Shown here: positions 40,561 through 49,938 of the stretch, in pieces
Numbering within the stretch: position 1 is the stretch's first letter
How the letters are laid out: each line of letters starts with the position of its first letter
DNA from: an uncultured Lachnospiraceae bacterium
Lineage (GTDB): Bacteria; Bacillota; Clostridia; Lachnospirales; Lachnospiraceae
Length of the DNA stretch: 64,000 nt
NCBI GenBank assembly: GCA_947175035.1
Contig: CAMWLG010000005.1
Span: 1-64,000, forward strand
Direction of reading: 5' to 3'
Program-made: the position numbers and the translations under genes
Notes under the pieces: generated by a model
Told to the model about the DNA's origin: nothing
The model's input: only the letters and a program-made list of their open reading frames with translations
Databases searched by the model: none

Positions 40561-41790
40561 ATGATAGCAGCAGTAAAGGGAGCGAGATTATACGGCAGAA
40601 AGGATAAAGAGACTGTTCAGGATCATATACGGGTACCAGAATTGTGCAGACAAAGGCTTATGCATTATGCGGAGAGCTTTCGGGAGTTAGCAAAGAGTTT
40701 GGAGATAGACAAGAGAGAAGAATTGCTTTCTGCCGACATGGACAGACGGGATGTGTTGGAAGAAAGGAAATCTTTGGAGCATAGGATGCTCATCAGCGAG
40801 AATCTCTGTGAGGTGGCACAGATTATGACCCAATTGGCGGACGAGCTGTCCCGCTGCCGCCCCATGGAAGAGCGATACCGAAAGTTTTTACTCCATGCTT
40901 TGAGGGCGGAGAGTATTTATTCTGATCATTTCTGTTATCTGACAGAAAGTGAGGATGATACCCATGCAATCAGTATGACATTGTACACAGACAAAAAGGG
41001 GGGTTGCCCCGCCGCACAGGTTGCGGATATGCTGTCGGTGCTTTTGAACCGGACCCTGCAGTTATCTGCCACCAGCCCTTACATGGTGGAGCAGGAGCCT
41101 CACAGCTTCGTGTTTATGGAGGAGGCAAAATATGTTGCACTCACCGGATTTTGCAAGGTGACTAAGGAAAACGAGATCGTGTCAGGGGATCAATATTCTA
41201 TCTTGGAATCGGAAAAAGGAAAGATGACCCTCATATTGTCCGACGGGACAGGCTCCGGGGAGAAGGCGAGCCGCGACAGCGAGAAGGTGCTTGATCTGAT
41301 GGAGAAGCTTCTGGAAGCCGGGTATGGGCCGGAGGCAGCAGCCAATATGGTCAATGTGACTTTTTTTGCCGGTGGGGAGGAATACAGCCACCCTACTTTG
41401 GATATCTGCGATATTAATTTATATGATGGCGTATGCAGCTTTCACAAGGTGGGAGGCGCCGCTTCCTTTATCAAGCGGGGAACGGAGGTGGATCGTGTCA
41501 GTTACGGGAGTCTCCCCCTTGGGATTTTTCGTAATGTGGAGGCGGGAAAAATAGAGAGACGGCTCCAGGATGGGGATTATGTAATCCTTATGACGGACGG
41601 CGTGCTGGATGCTCTCGGGGAGGGCAATTACGAGGAGCTTATGGAGCATGTGATTTCCGAGCTGGATGAGGTGAGCCCCGGAGCGATGGCGGAGAAGCTT
41701 ATGGAGTTTGCGCTATGTTCTTGTGGAGGACATATTCAGGACGATATGACCATCCTGATAGCGGGAATCTGGGAAAATGCGACGGTTTAG
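40561..41790 (+). CDS. SpoIIE-type PP2C phosphatase lacking the membrane domain
   Basis: 409 residues at the spoIIE locus. The C-terminal PPM phosphatase (about 200-405) shows ILSDGTGSGEKASRDSEKVL, then YVILMTDGVLDALG and QDDMTILIAGIW with the metal-binding aspartates. An alpha-helical region precedes it (about 25-130). Bacillus SpoIIE is over 800 residues with ten membrane helices; here no membrane segment is present and only 135 bp separate it from divIC. It presumably dephosphorylates SpoIIAA to activate sigma F. TilS follows 38 bp later. Confidence 0.8.
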   Translation: MIAAVKGARLYGRKDKETVQDHIRVPELCRQRLMHYAESFRELAKSLEIDKREELLSADMDRRDVLEERKSLEHRMLISENLCEVAQIMTQLADELSRCRPMEERYRKFLLHALRAESIYSDHFCYLTESEDDTHAISMTLYTDKKGGCPAAQVADMLSVLLNRTLQLSATSPYMVEQEPHSFVFMEEAKYVALTGFCKVTKENEIVSGDQYSILESEKGKMTLILSDGTGSGEKASRDSEKVLDLMEKLLEAGYGPEAAANMVNVTFFAGGEEYSHPTLDICDINLYDGVCSFHKVGGAASFIKRGTEVDRVSYGSLPLGIFRNVEAGKIERRLQDGDYVILMTDGVLDALGEGNYEELMEHVISELDEVSPGAMAEKLMEFALCSCGGHIQDDMTILIAGIWENATV

Positions 41791-41828
41791 CTTGCTTTTT
41801 GTCAAAAATTGGGATAGAGTTACTATAT

Positions 41829-43265
41829 ATGAGAACAATACAACAAAAAGTTTTTTCTTATATTGAGGAACATCAAATGCTGCTGCCCGCGGAGCGGGTG
41901 GTGGCGGGTATCTCCGGAGGGGCAGACTCGGTTTGCCTCTTATTGATGTTGGCGGAGTGGAGGAGACGTTACGGGTTGGAGATCGCAGTGGTTCATGTAA
42001 ATCACGGCATCCGTCCGGAGGCGGAGGAGGACGCCCGTTTCGTGCAGAAGCTCTGTAAGAAGCTGGAAGTACCATTTTTCCTGCGAAAGACAGATATACA
42101 CAGATTGGCTTTGGAGCAAAAGTGCTCCGAGGAGGAGGCAGGGAGGAATTACCGCTATCAGGCGTTTCAAGAGATCGCCGAAGAATTTGGTGCGGATAAA
42201 ATTGCCGTGGCGCACAATCTGAATGACCGCGGGGAGACGATGCTGTTTCATCTTTTCAGGGGAACGGGCATCAAGGGGCTTGCGGGGATTCTGCCGGTGC
42301 GGGACAGAATCATTCGTCCTCTTTTGTGCGTGGAGCGTTGGGAGATAGAGCAGTATTTGGCGGAGCTTGGGCAGGATTATTGCAAGGACGCCACCAATGA
42401 GGAGGATACCTATACCCGCAATCGGATCCGGCATCATATATTGTCTTACGCGGAGCAGGAGATTGTGCCGGGCTGTGTGCAGCATATGGGGCAGACGGCA
42501 GAGCTTTTGGCAGAAACGGAAAAGTATATGGAGCAACAGACCGTCGAGGCTCTGGAGCGTTGCGTGGAGGGAGGGTTTTCTTCGGATGGTGTGAAAGATT
42601 CTTATGTTTTAAATCGGCATAGTTTTCTTACCTTTCATATTGCCATTCAAAAGCGCATGTTGTATACATTAATCCTGAAACTGTCCCCTGGTGCGAGAGA
42701 TATTGCCCGAATCCATGTGGAGGATATTCGCAGTCTTTTTGTGAAAGATGGAAATCGCCTTATCTGTCTGCCTTTTGGAATCCGCGGGAGCAGGGAGTAT
42801 GACCGGGTCGTGTTGGAACGGGGACAATCAACAGGTAAAGAGCTGGATTTAGAGGGGGTTCAGGCGGATTTTCAGATACTTTCCCCGGGTGATTTACCAC
42901 GAAATAATGAAAATTCCCTCATTTTTCCACAAAATGAGTATACGAAATGGTTTGATTATGATAAAATAATAGAATCGCCGGTTTTGAGAACCCGCGCTCA
43001 GGGAGATTACCTGACCATTCGGGACGGGCAGGGGAAGCTATGCCATAAAAAGCTTAAGGACTATATGGTGACGGAGAAGATCCCTGCTGCCAAGCGGGAA
43101 CAGATTCTTGTGCTGGCGGAGGGTTCACATGTTCTGTGGCTTGTGGGATATCGCATCAGCGAATATTATAAGGTGAATGAGAATACAAAACAGGTTTTAC
43201 AGGTACAATTAATGTTAGGCTGTGGCAGCAGCGATACGGAGGAGAAAAATGGCAGAACATATTAG
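41829..43265 (+). CDS. tilS: tRNA(Ile)-lysidine synthetase
   Basis: 478 residues. It converts C34 of the tRNA-Ile CAU anticodon to lysidine with ATP and lysine. The PP-loop VVAGISGGADSVCLLLML is at about 23-40. HVNHGIRPEAEEDARFVQKL, IAVAHNLNDRGETMLFHLFRG and the C-terminal substrate-binding domain with LCHKKLKDYMVTEKIPAAKR follow. The frame is open upstream to 41715, but similarity begins at ATG 41829. It overlaps hpt by 17 bp. The order spoIIE-tilS-hpt-ftsH is that of Bacillus. Confidence 0.94.
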   Translation: MRTIQQKVFSYIEEHQMLLPAERVVAGISGGADSVCLLLMLAEWRRRYGLEIAVVHVNHGIRPEAEEDARFVQKLCKKLEVPFFLRKTDIHRLALEQKCSEEEAGRNYRYQAFQEIAEEFGADKIAVAHNLNDRGETMLFHLFRGTGIKGLAGILPVRDRIIRPLLCVERWEIEQYLAELGQDYCKDATNEEDTYTRNRIRHHILSYAEQEIVPGCVQHMGQTAELLAETEKYMEQQTVEALERCVEGGFSSDGVKDSYVLNRHSFLTFHIAIQKRMLYTLILKLSPGARDIARIHVEDIRSLFVKDGNRLICLPFGIRGSREYDRVVLERGQSTGKELDLEGVQADFQILSPGDLPRNNENSLIFPQNEYTKWFDYDKIIESPVLRTRAQGDYLTIRDGQGKLCHKKLKDYMVTEKIPAAKREQILVLAEGSHVLWLVGYRISEYYKVNENTKQVLQVQLMLGCGSSDTEEKNGRTY

Positions 43266-43788
43266 GGTACTCCTGTCGGAGGAGGAGGTTGATGCCCGCA
43301 TTCAGGTAATCGGCAGCCAAATCAGTCAGGATTACGCCGGCAGACAGGTACATTTGGTGTGCGTGTTGAAGGGTGGCAGTTTTTTCTTATGCGAGCTGGC
43401 GAAGCGTATCACGGTTCCGGTTTCTATAGATTTTATGTCTGTTTCCAGTTATGGAAAGGACACTAAATCCAGCGGTGTGGTGAAGATCGTGAAGGATCTG
43501 GACGAATCCATCAAGGACAAGGATGTCATTGTGGTGGAGGATATCGTGGACAGTGGGAGGACTTTGAGTTATCTGATGGAAATGCTGGACGGCAGAAGCC
43601 CCGCTTCCCTGAGGCTGTGTACGCTGCTGGACAAACCGGACAGGCGTGTGGTGGATGTGGACGTACATTATACAGGATTTCAGATTCCGGATGAATTTGT
43701 AGTGGGTTATGGATTAGATTACGATCAAAAATACCGCAACCTTCCCTATATTGGTGTTGTGGAGTTTGATAATAAAGAGCAGGAGTAA
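43249..43788 (+). CDS. hpt: Hypoxanthine phosphoribosyltransferase
   Basis: 179 residues. It salvages hypoxanthine/guanine using PRPP. The PRPP-binding motif is VIVVEDIVDSGRTLSYLMEM, preceded by VCVLKGGSFFLCELAKRI and followed by LRLCTLLDKPDRR and YTGFQIPDEFVVGYGLDYDQ. GGAGGAG just before ATG 43249 chooses the start. It overlaps the 3' end of tilS and lies 7 bp before the ftsH start. Confidence 0.95.
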   Translation: MAEHIRVLLSEEEVDARIQVIGSQISQDYAGRQVHLVCVLKGGSFFLCELAKRITVPVSIDFMSVSSYGKDTKSSGVVKIVKDLDESIKDKDVIVVEDIVDSGRTLSYLMEMLDGRSPASLRLCTLLDKPDRRVVDVDVHYTGFQIPDEFVVGYGLDYDQKYRNLPYIGVVEFDNKEQE

Positions 43789-43795
43789 AGGTAAA

Positions 43796-45607
43796 TTGAG
43801 ACAAAACGGCAGGAATTTAAACTATTATTTTATTTGGATTATTCTATTGGTGCTTATGATTCTCGGGCTTAATCTGTTTCGGAAGAATGATGAGAATTAC
43901 ACCAGAAATGCGTTTGTGGCGGATATGGAAGCAGGCAACGTGATATCGATTGTCATACAGCCCAACAGCGAGACTCCCACCGGGTATCTGGATATAGAGC
44001 TCAGAAACGGTATGGAAAGAAGGTTGTATGTGACGGATGTGAAGGAGATTGAAGAGCTGGTTCGCACATATGGCTATGATCCCTTGACAGAGGACGTCCA
44101 GCGGGAGAGCTGGGTACTCACGAGCTTGTTGCCTTTGCTGATCGTGCTGGCGGTAGGCGTGTTCCTGTTTATGATGATGAATGCCCAGAATGCCGGCGGT
44201 GGCGGCGGTAATAAAATGATGAATTTTGGCAGGAGCCGCGCCAAGATGTCCATAGGTGAGAAAAACGCCACGTTTGACCAGGTTGCGGGTATGCAGGAGG
44301 AGAAACAGGAGCTGGCGGAAATTGTGGATTTCCTGAAGAGTCCAACCAAGTATACCAGGGTGGGTGCCAGGATTCCCAAAGGTGTGCTTTTGGAGGGCCC
44401 GCCCGGCACAGGTAAGACCTTGCTGGCGAAAGCGGTGGCAGGGGAGGCCGGTGTGCCATTCTTTAGTATCTCAGGCTCTGATTTTGTGGAAATGTTCGTG
44501 GGTGTGGGTGCGTCCCGTGTGCGTGATCTCTTTGAGGAGGCCAAGAAAAACGCTCCCTGTATTATTTTCATTGACGAGATCGATGCGGTGGCCCGTATCC
44601 GCGGTACCGGAATGGGAGGCGGCCATGACGAGAGGGAGCAGACCTTGAATCAGCTCTTGGTGGAGATGGATGGCTTTGGCGTCAACGAAGGTATCATTGT
44701 GTTGGCTGCAACCAACCGCGTGGATATTTTGGATCCTGCAATCCTGCGTCCCGGGCGATTTGACCGTAAGATTGCCGTGTCTGCTCCGGACGTTCAGGGA
44801 CGGGAGGATATTTTGAAGGTTCATGCCAAGAACAAGCCCTTGGCGGAGGATGTAAACCTAAAGCAGATTGCCCAGACCACAGCGGGCTTTACTGGTGCGG
44901 ATTTGGAGAATCTTTTGAATGAATCCGCTATTAACGCGGCGAAGGAGAGCCGCGGTTATGTGACACAGAAGGATATTAAGGATGCGTTTGTGAAAGTGGG
45001 GATCGGGACTGAGAAGAAGAGCCGCATTATCTCTGACGAGGAGAAAAAGATTACCGCTTACCACGAGGCGGGACATGCCATATTGTTCCATGTGCTGCCG
45101 GATGTGGGGCCTGTGTATACGGTTTCCATCGTGCCTACCAGCTCCGGAGCAGCGGGTTATACCATGCCTCTTCCGGAGAAAGATGAGATGTTCCTCACCA
45201 AGGGTAAGATGATGCAGGATATCATGGTTTCGCTGGGCGGCAGAATTGCGGAGGAACTGATTTTTGACGATATTACCACCGGCGCTTCCAGTGATATCAA
45301 GCGCGCTACCAAGACCGCCCGCCGGATGGTGACACGATTTGGTATGTCTGAAAATATTGGTGTCATCTGTTATGATGACGACAACGGAGAGGTGTTTATC
45401 GGTCGTGACCTGGCTCATACCAAGAGTCATAGTGAGGCTGTTGCCGCCGAGATTGACAGAGAGGTGAAGTCCATCGTGGACGAGTGTTATGCCAAGGCGA
45501 AGGGTATTATATCCGAGCATATGAATGTATTACATGATTGTGCAAAGCTTCTTTTGGAGAAAGAGAAAATCACTCGCGAGGAGTTTGAGGCATTATTTAT
45601 CGTATAA
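43796..45607 (+). CDS. ftsH: ATP-dependent zinc metalloprotease FtsH
   Basis: 603 residues, a membrane AAA+ protease that degrades membrane and regulatory proteins. Two N-terminal helices flank an extracytoplasmic domain (about 8-28 and 105-125). The AAA domain carries Walker [15 protein letters not shown], Walker [14 protein letters not shown] and the [23 protein letters not shown]. The zinc site is [13 protein letters not shown] (HEAGH). It starts with TTG at 43796, seven bases after the hpt stop and with GGAG/AAGG upstream. Confidence 0.96.
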   Translation: MRQNGRNLNYYFIWIILLVLMILGLNLFRKNDENYTRNAFVADMEAGNVISIVIQPNSETPTGYLDIELRNGMERRLYVTDVKEIEELVRTYGYDPLTEDVQRESWVLTSLLPLLIVLAVGVFLFMMMNAQNAGGGGGNKMMNFGRSRAKMSIGEKNATFDQVAGMQEEKQELAEIVDFLKSPTKYTRVGARIPKGVLLEGPPGTGKTLLAKAVAGEAGVPFFSISGSDFVEMFVGVGASRVRDLFEEAKKNAPCIIFIDEIDAVARIRGTGMGGGHDEREQTLNQLLVEMDGFGVNEGIIVLAATNRVDILDPAILRPGRFDRKIAVSAPDVQGREDILKVHAKNKPLAEDVNLKQIAQTTAGFTGADLENLLNESAINAAKESRGYVTQKDIKDAFVKVGIGTEKKSRIISDEEKKITAYHEAGHAILFHVLPDVGPVYTVSIVPTSSGAAGYTMPLPEKDEMFLTKGKMMQDIMVSLGGRIAEELIFDDITTGASSDIKRATKTARRMVTRFGMSENIGVICYDDDNGEVFIGRDLAHTKSHSEAVAAEIDREVKSIVDECYAKAKGIISEHMNVLHDCAKLLLEKEKITREEFEALFIV

Positions 45608-45923
45608 ATATGTGAACAATGCACAAATATGATAGTTCATTTTTGTAAACTTTGTGAATTATGGGGATAGTCAAAACAGGGGGGCAATGCTATTATAATA
45701 TGCGTAACCCCCCAATACATTATAGTTTTTTGCTATACCCCATAAGTAAGAAATACCTTCTCTAAAAAAGGCAGCTGACTGGCTGTCTTTTTTACGTTGC
45801 GGGGGAAAGGAAATATCTATTGAAAAAAAACCATTTTTTAGGTAAAATATAAACTAGGTTATTGTTGTATATTTGGAAGGCAGACTGTTTGCCGGAAAAA
45901 GATAATAAGGAAGGATAGAAAAG
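45608..45923 (+). other. ftsH-amylase intergenic region
   Basis: 316 bp without a gene. It holds a terminator at 45764-45793 (AAAAAAGGCAGC with GCTGTCTTTTTT, one G-T pair, loop TGACTG). A small hairpin TATAG/CTATA lies at about 45721-45737. A promoter TTGAAA (45820-45825), 17-bp spacer, TAAAAT (45843-45848) drives the glycosidase gene. No catabolite-response-like palindrome was found. Confidence 0.7.
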
Positions 45924-48029
45924 ATGGATTTAGAACATTTACGGCGCGCAGAATACAATCAACAATATATCGCGGGGATGCGTCCGGTTTTTAACCGTAG
46001 AGCTATTTTTTCTGACACGACAAAGGAATTTGTGACTCCTGCGGAGCCATCCGCTTATGATTTAGTGACGATACGGATTCGCACGGCGAAGAATAATGTA
46101 GACAGAGTGTTCCTTGTATGCCAAGGGCAGAAATATCTGATGTACAAGGAAGACATTGAAGGGGATTTTGATTATTATTATCATGAAATGCAGATGGAAA
46201 ATGAGAAGGTGACTTATTATTTTGAGCTGCAGACAGGACGCATCACGGGATATTATGACCTGAGAGGGTTGGTGCAGGAAGTAAACGAGTACTATTCTTT
46301 TGTGATCATCCCCGGATTTAAGACACCGGACTGGGCAAAGGGAGCGGTCATGTACCAGATTTATGTGGATCGTTTCTGCAACGGAGACCCCACGAATGAT
46401 GTATTGACCAATGAATATTGCTATATCAATGAGCCTGTGCACCGTGAGGAGGATTGGAATCGTTATCCCGCCCAGATGGATGTCAGGAATTTCTATGGCG
46501 GTGATTTACAGGGCGTGCTTGATAAGATGGATTATTTGCAGGATTTGGGTGTGGAGGTGATTTATTTTAATCCTTTGTTTGTCTCTCCCTCCAACCATAA
46601 ATATGATATTCAGGATTATGATTATATTGACCCTCATTTTGGTAAAATTGTGGATGAGGAAGGGGATGTCCTCTCTCCCGGACAGAAGGAGAACAGTGCG
46701 GCTTCCAGATATATCAATCGTGTCACCAACAGGAAGAACCTTGAGGCAAGCAATGAGATGTTTATCAAGGTCGTGGAGGAAGCACACAAGAGAGGCATGC
46801 GTGTAATCTTGGATGGGGTATTCAATCACTGTGGTTCTTTCAATAAGTGGATGGATCGCGAGCGCATTTATGAGAATGCAGAAGGGTATGAGAAGGGTGC
46901 GTATGTAAGCGCAGAGAGCCCCTATCGCAACTATTTTGCTTTCCACAATGAGTATGCGTGGCCTTATAACGGCAGTTATGATGGCTGGTGGGGGCATGAC
47001 ACATTGCCCAAGCTTAACTATGAGGGCTCCAAGGAGCTGTTTGACTATGTGTTGGAGATTGGACGTAAATGGGTGTCCCCGCCCTATAACGCGGATGGAT
47101 GGAGATTGGACGTGGCGGCGGATTTGGGTCATAGCCAGGATTTTAACCATCATTTTTGGCAGGAATTTCGTAAGGCCGTAAAACAGGCGAATCCGGATGC
47201 CATTATACTGGCGGAGCATTATGGCAATACGAAGGACTGGCTGCAGGGCAATGAGTGGGACACAGTCATGAACTATGATGCTTTCATGGAGCCCGTGACA
47301 TGGTTTCTCACCGGTATGGAGAAACATAGTGATGACTATCGGGAAGATTTGCTGGGAAATGCGGAGAGTTTCTGGGGGGCGATGCATCACCATTCCGCAA
47401 GCTTTGCCACACCCAGCTGGCAGGTGGCGATGAATGAGCTTTCCAATCACGACCATTCCCGTTTCCTGACCCGCACCAACCACAAGGTAGGACGCACGAA
47501 TACCATGGGGCCGGAAGCGGCGGAGCATGGCGTGAACAAGGCGGTTTTCCGCGAGGCGGTTGTGATTCAAATGACCTGGGTGGGAGCTCCCACGATTTAC
47601 TACGGAGATGAGGCGGGTGTTTGCGGATTTACGGATCCGGACAGTCGGCGCACATACCCTTGGGGCAGGGAAGACAAGGATATGATACAGTTTCATAAGG
47701 ATATCATTCGCCTGCGCAATGAGAATGATGAGCTTCGCATAGGGTCTATCAAGTCACTGTGCGGGGATTACAATCTGATCGCTTATGCGCGCTTTCACAA
47801 AAAAGGGAAATGTGTCATCATTGTGAATAATAATATTGGGCCTGTCACCAAGGAGCTTTCCGTGTGGGAGGTAGGGATTCCCAAGACAGGTAAAATGAAG
47901 ATTCTATTGCAGACAGCGGACAAGGGATATGTGTTGAACGGTCGGGAACATGAGATAACGGTGGGTAAGATTAAGTTAGATCTCCCTCCGACTTCTGCGA
48001 CGATATTGAAGTATATAGAAGAGGAATAA
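45924..48029 (+). CDS. GH13 alpha-glucanase (neopullulanase/maltogenic type)
   Basis: 701 residues, no signal peptide, so intracellular. An N-terminal beta domain (about 1-125, as in GH13 subfamily 20) precedes the TIM barrel: DGVFNHCG (region I), GWRLDVAADLG (region II, nucleophile Asp), ILAEHYG (region III, acid/base Glu) and NELSNHDHSR (region IV, stabilising Asp). It probably hydrolyses imported maltodextrins or cyclodextrins. It has its own promoter. The next gene follows 4 bp later but is functionally unrelated. Confidence 0.9.
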   Translation: MDLEHLRRAEYNQQYIAGMRPVFNRRAIFSDTTKEFVTPAEPSAYDLVTIRIRTAKNNVDRVFLVCQGQKYLMYKEDIEGDFDYYYHEMQMENEKVTYYFELQTGRITGYYDLRGLVQEVNEYYSFVIIPGFKTPDWAKGAVMYQIYVDRFCNGDPTNDVLTNEYCYINEPVHREEDWNRYPAQMDVRNFYGGDLQGVLDKMDYLQDLGVEVIYFNPLFVSPSNHKYDIQDYDYIDPHFGKIVDEEGDVLSPGQKENSAASRYINRVTNRKNLEASNEMFIKVVEEAHKRGMRVILDGVFNHCGSFNKWMDRERIYENAEGYEKGAYVSAESPYRNYFAFHNEYAWPYNGSYDGWWGHDTLPKLNYEGSKELFDYVLEIGRKWVSPPYNADGWRLDVAADLGHSQDFNHHFWQEFRKAVKQANPDAIILAEHYGNTKDWLQGNEWDTVMNYDAFMEPVTWFLTGMEKHSDDYREDLLGNAESFWGAMHHHSASFATPSWQVAMNELSNHDHSRFLTRTNHKVGRTNTMGPEAAEHGVNKAVFREAVVIQMTWVGAPTIYYGDEAGVCGFTDPDSRRTYPWGREDKDMIQFHKDIIRLRNENDELRIGSIKSLCGDYNLIAYARFHKKGKCVIIVNNNIGPVTKELSVWEVGIPKTGKMKILLQTADKGYVLNGREHEITVGKIKLDLPPTSATILKYIEEE

Positions 48030-48033
48030 TACG

Positions 48034-49878
48034 ATGCAGACCATTATTTTTAGTCTTACGTTCCCTGTGATTCCGCTGTTGGTTTGGCGGGAATGTCAGG
48101 ATGATAAGCAGGTTCCCGGGAGAGAGCTGTGGATTCGATATGCAATATACACACTGATGCAGGCATTGATCACAGCCGTGGTCACGGTGTTTCTGTGTGA
48201 TGAGGGAACTTCCTTTTTGGTCAAGGCGGATGCATCCCCCGGATTTGCCTTAAAATTCGCAGTTCTTGAGCTGGCGGTGGCAGTGTTGGTGTCCTTGGCG
48301 GAGTGGATGTACTCGACCCGAAAGCTGGTCATCACGGTGGCATGGCAGGAATATCGGGAGATGGGGATTGTCAGATTCATCCGAAAATATATTTTTCCCT
48401 GCGGGCTCTATCTGGTTACTGCCTTGGTGGTGCTTTTGAATGTCAGCCTGATGTTCGACAATGTGCTGTGGGGAGATGAATGTTTCTCTGCGAACACAGC
48501 ACAGAAGGAAGTGGCAGGGATTCTGCAGGTAATGTATTTTTGGGATAATCACCCTCCCCTGCATTATTATTGGCTGAAAATGTTTGGAGAACTTTTTGGA
48601 CATACGGGAACTGTGTACCATTTGGCTTCCCTGATGCCCTTTTTTATCGGTGTGATTATGGCGTTGGTGTTTTTCCGCAAACATTTTGGAAATATTCCGA
48701 CGGCATTTTTTATCATTATCACGGGCATGGCATCCTCCTGTATAGAGTACAATCTTGAGATACGCATGTACTCGCTGGCCTTCTTGGGAGTGACAGGCTG
48801 CTATTATTGCGCGTACCGGGCTTTGAGCGGCGGGAAGCTGGCTTGGTTTGGCATGGTATTCTGGGCGTTGGTGGGAGCGTACTCCCATTATTATGCCATG
48901 ATGGCAGCAGGAGTCATCATTTTCATCACCGGCGTGGCGGCTGTGGTGCGCTACAAGGGGAAAACCTGGATTAAAGCGGTGCTTTCCCTGATCGGTTACA
49001 TTGTGGGATATTCGCCGTGGTTTAAATATTTGTTTCATGGCACGGAGAGCGTTCATAATGACTGGTGGGCAACGGAGATCATCAGCTTCAAAGAATGCGT
49101 CCGGATGCTGGCATGCGGGGTGGAATTTGAAAAAATTGTTTTGATATTATTGGTGGTATGTCTGGCGGGTTTGTTTTTGACAGAATCCTCCTTCTTCCGC
49201 ATTCATAAGAGGGGGAAGGTAACAGAGTTTGCCATCCATAGGCCCGTTCTTAAAAATTGGTCTGACGAGGCATATGGAGCGGCGGTGGGAGCACTATCCC
49301 TTGTGGGTATTATGATCGCGGTGCATGTGGTGTGCTGGATCGTGGGGCCGGTGCTGGTACAGAGATATTTGTATCCCGTGAGTGCCATCACTGTCTTGTT
49401 GTTGGTGATCTCCGGCAGCAGGTGTCTGACCCTGATCAAAACCTTGGGGGAGAAGCTGCACAAGGAATGGCTGGAGAAGCTGGCAAAATGTGTGTTGGTG
49501 GCGGCGCTGGCAGTCTTGGCGGTGATCGGTTTGGGCAATTATAAGGTATACAGTAATCAGGCCAAGGCAGAAAAGATGGTGACAGAGCAGACCCTTTCCA
49601 TTATGGGTGACGTGCCGGAAGATACGGTTCTGATTACCAATCATGTAAAGCATTTGGGCTGGACGGTGCTTTATTATTATTTTGACAACGAGATTATTAC
49701 CGGAAGTTGTAGAGGTGAGGGCGCCGAATATGATAAATTCTGGTATTTTACACCAGAGCCTGTGGCGGCGAAGGATCTGCAAAAGATGCAGGAGGCAGGT
49801 TATACGGTTACAAATTATGGAGCGCAGCAGATAGCGGTTTATCCTTTTGAGTTGTATTATTTTGAGCGGGATTTATAA
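48034..49878 (+). CDS. GT39/ArnT-like polytopic glycosyltransferase
   Basis: 614 residues, about 12 membrane helices. The first long loop has the GT-C signature WGDECFSANTAQKEVAGIL (Asp-Glu) and then DNHPPLHYYWLKMFGELFG, typical of GT39/PMT-like enzymes using polyprenyl-phosphate sugars. The C-terminal 120 residues form an extracytoplasmic domain (MGDVPEDTVLITNHVKHLGW). Acceptor unknown; surface glycoprotein or wall polymer modification is plausible given the following secreted protein. It is probably co-transcribed with the GH13 gene (4-bp gap). Confidence 0.82.
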   Translation: MQTIIFSLTFPVIPLLVWRECQDDKQVPGRELWIRYAIYTLMQALITAVVTVFLCDEGTSFLVKADASPGFALKFAVLELAVAVLVSLAEWMYSTRKLVITVAWQEYREMGIVRFIRKYIFPCGLYLVTALVVLLNVSLMFDNVLWGDECFSANTAQKEVAGILQVMYFWDNHPPLHYYWLKMFGELFGHTGTVYHLASLMPFFIGVIMALVFFRKHFGNIPTAFFIIITGMASSCIEYNLEIRMYSLAFLGVTGCYYCAYRALSGGKLAWFGMVFWALVGAYSHYYAMMAAGVIIFITGVAAVVRYKGKTWIKAVLSLIGYIVGYSPWFKYLFHGTESVHNDWWATEIISFKECVRMLACGVEFEKIVLILLVVCLAGLFLTESSFFRIHKRGKVTEFAIHRPVLKNWSDEAYGAAVGALSLVGIMIAVHVVCWIVGPVLVQRYLYPVSAITVLLLVISGSRCLTLIKTLGEKLHKEWLEKLAKCVLVAALAVLAVIGLGNYKVYSNQAKAEKMVTEQTLSIMGDVPEDTVLITNHVKHLGWTVLYYYFDNEIITGSCRGEGAEYDKFWYFTPEPVAAKDLQKMQEAGYTVTNYGAQQIAVYPFELYYFERDL

Positions 49879-49938
49879 TAGTTTAGGTTTTCTATTGGTA
49901 AAGGCGTATGGAACAGATGTATATAAGGGGGGATCCAT

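Noticed and set aside
46506-47696. 396-residue minus-strand reading frame
   Set aside because: Antisense shadow of the GH13 gene, whose four catalytic regions are intact.
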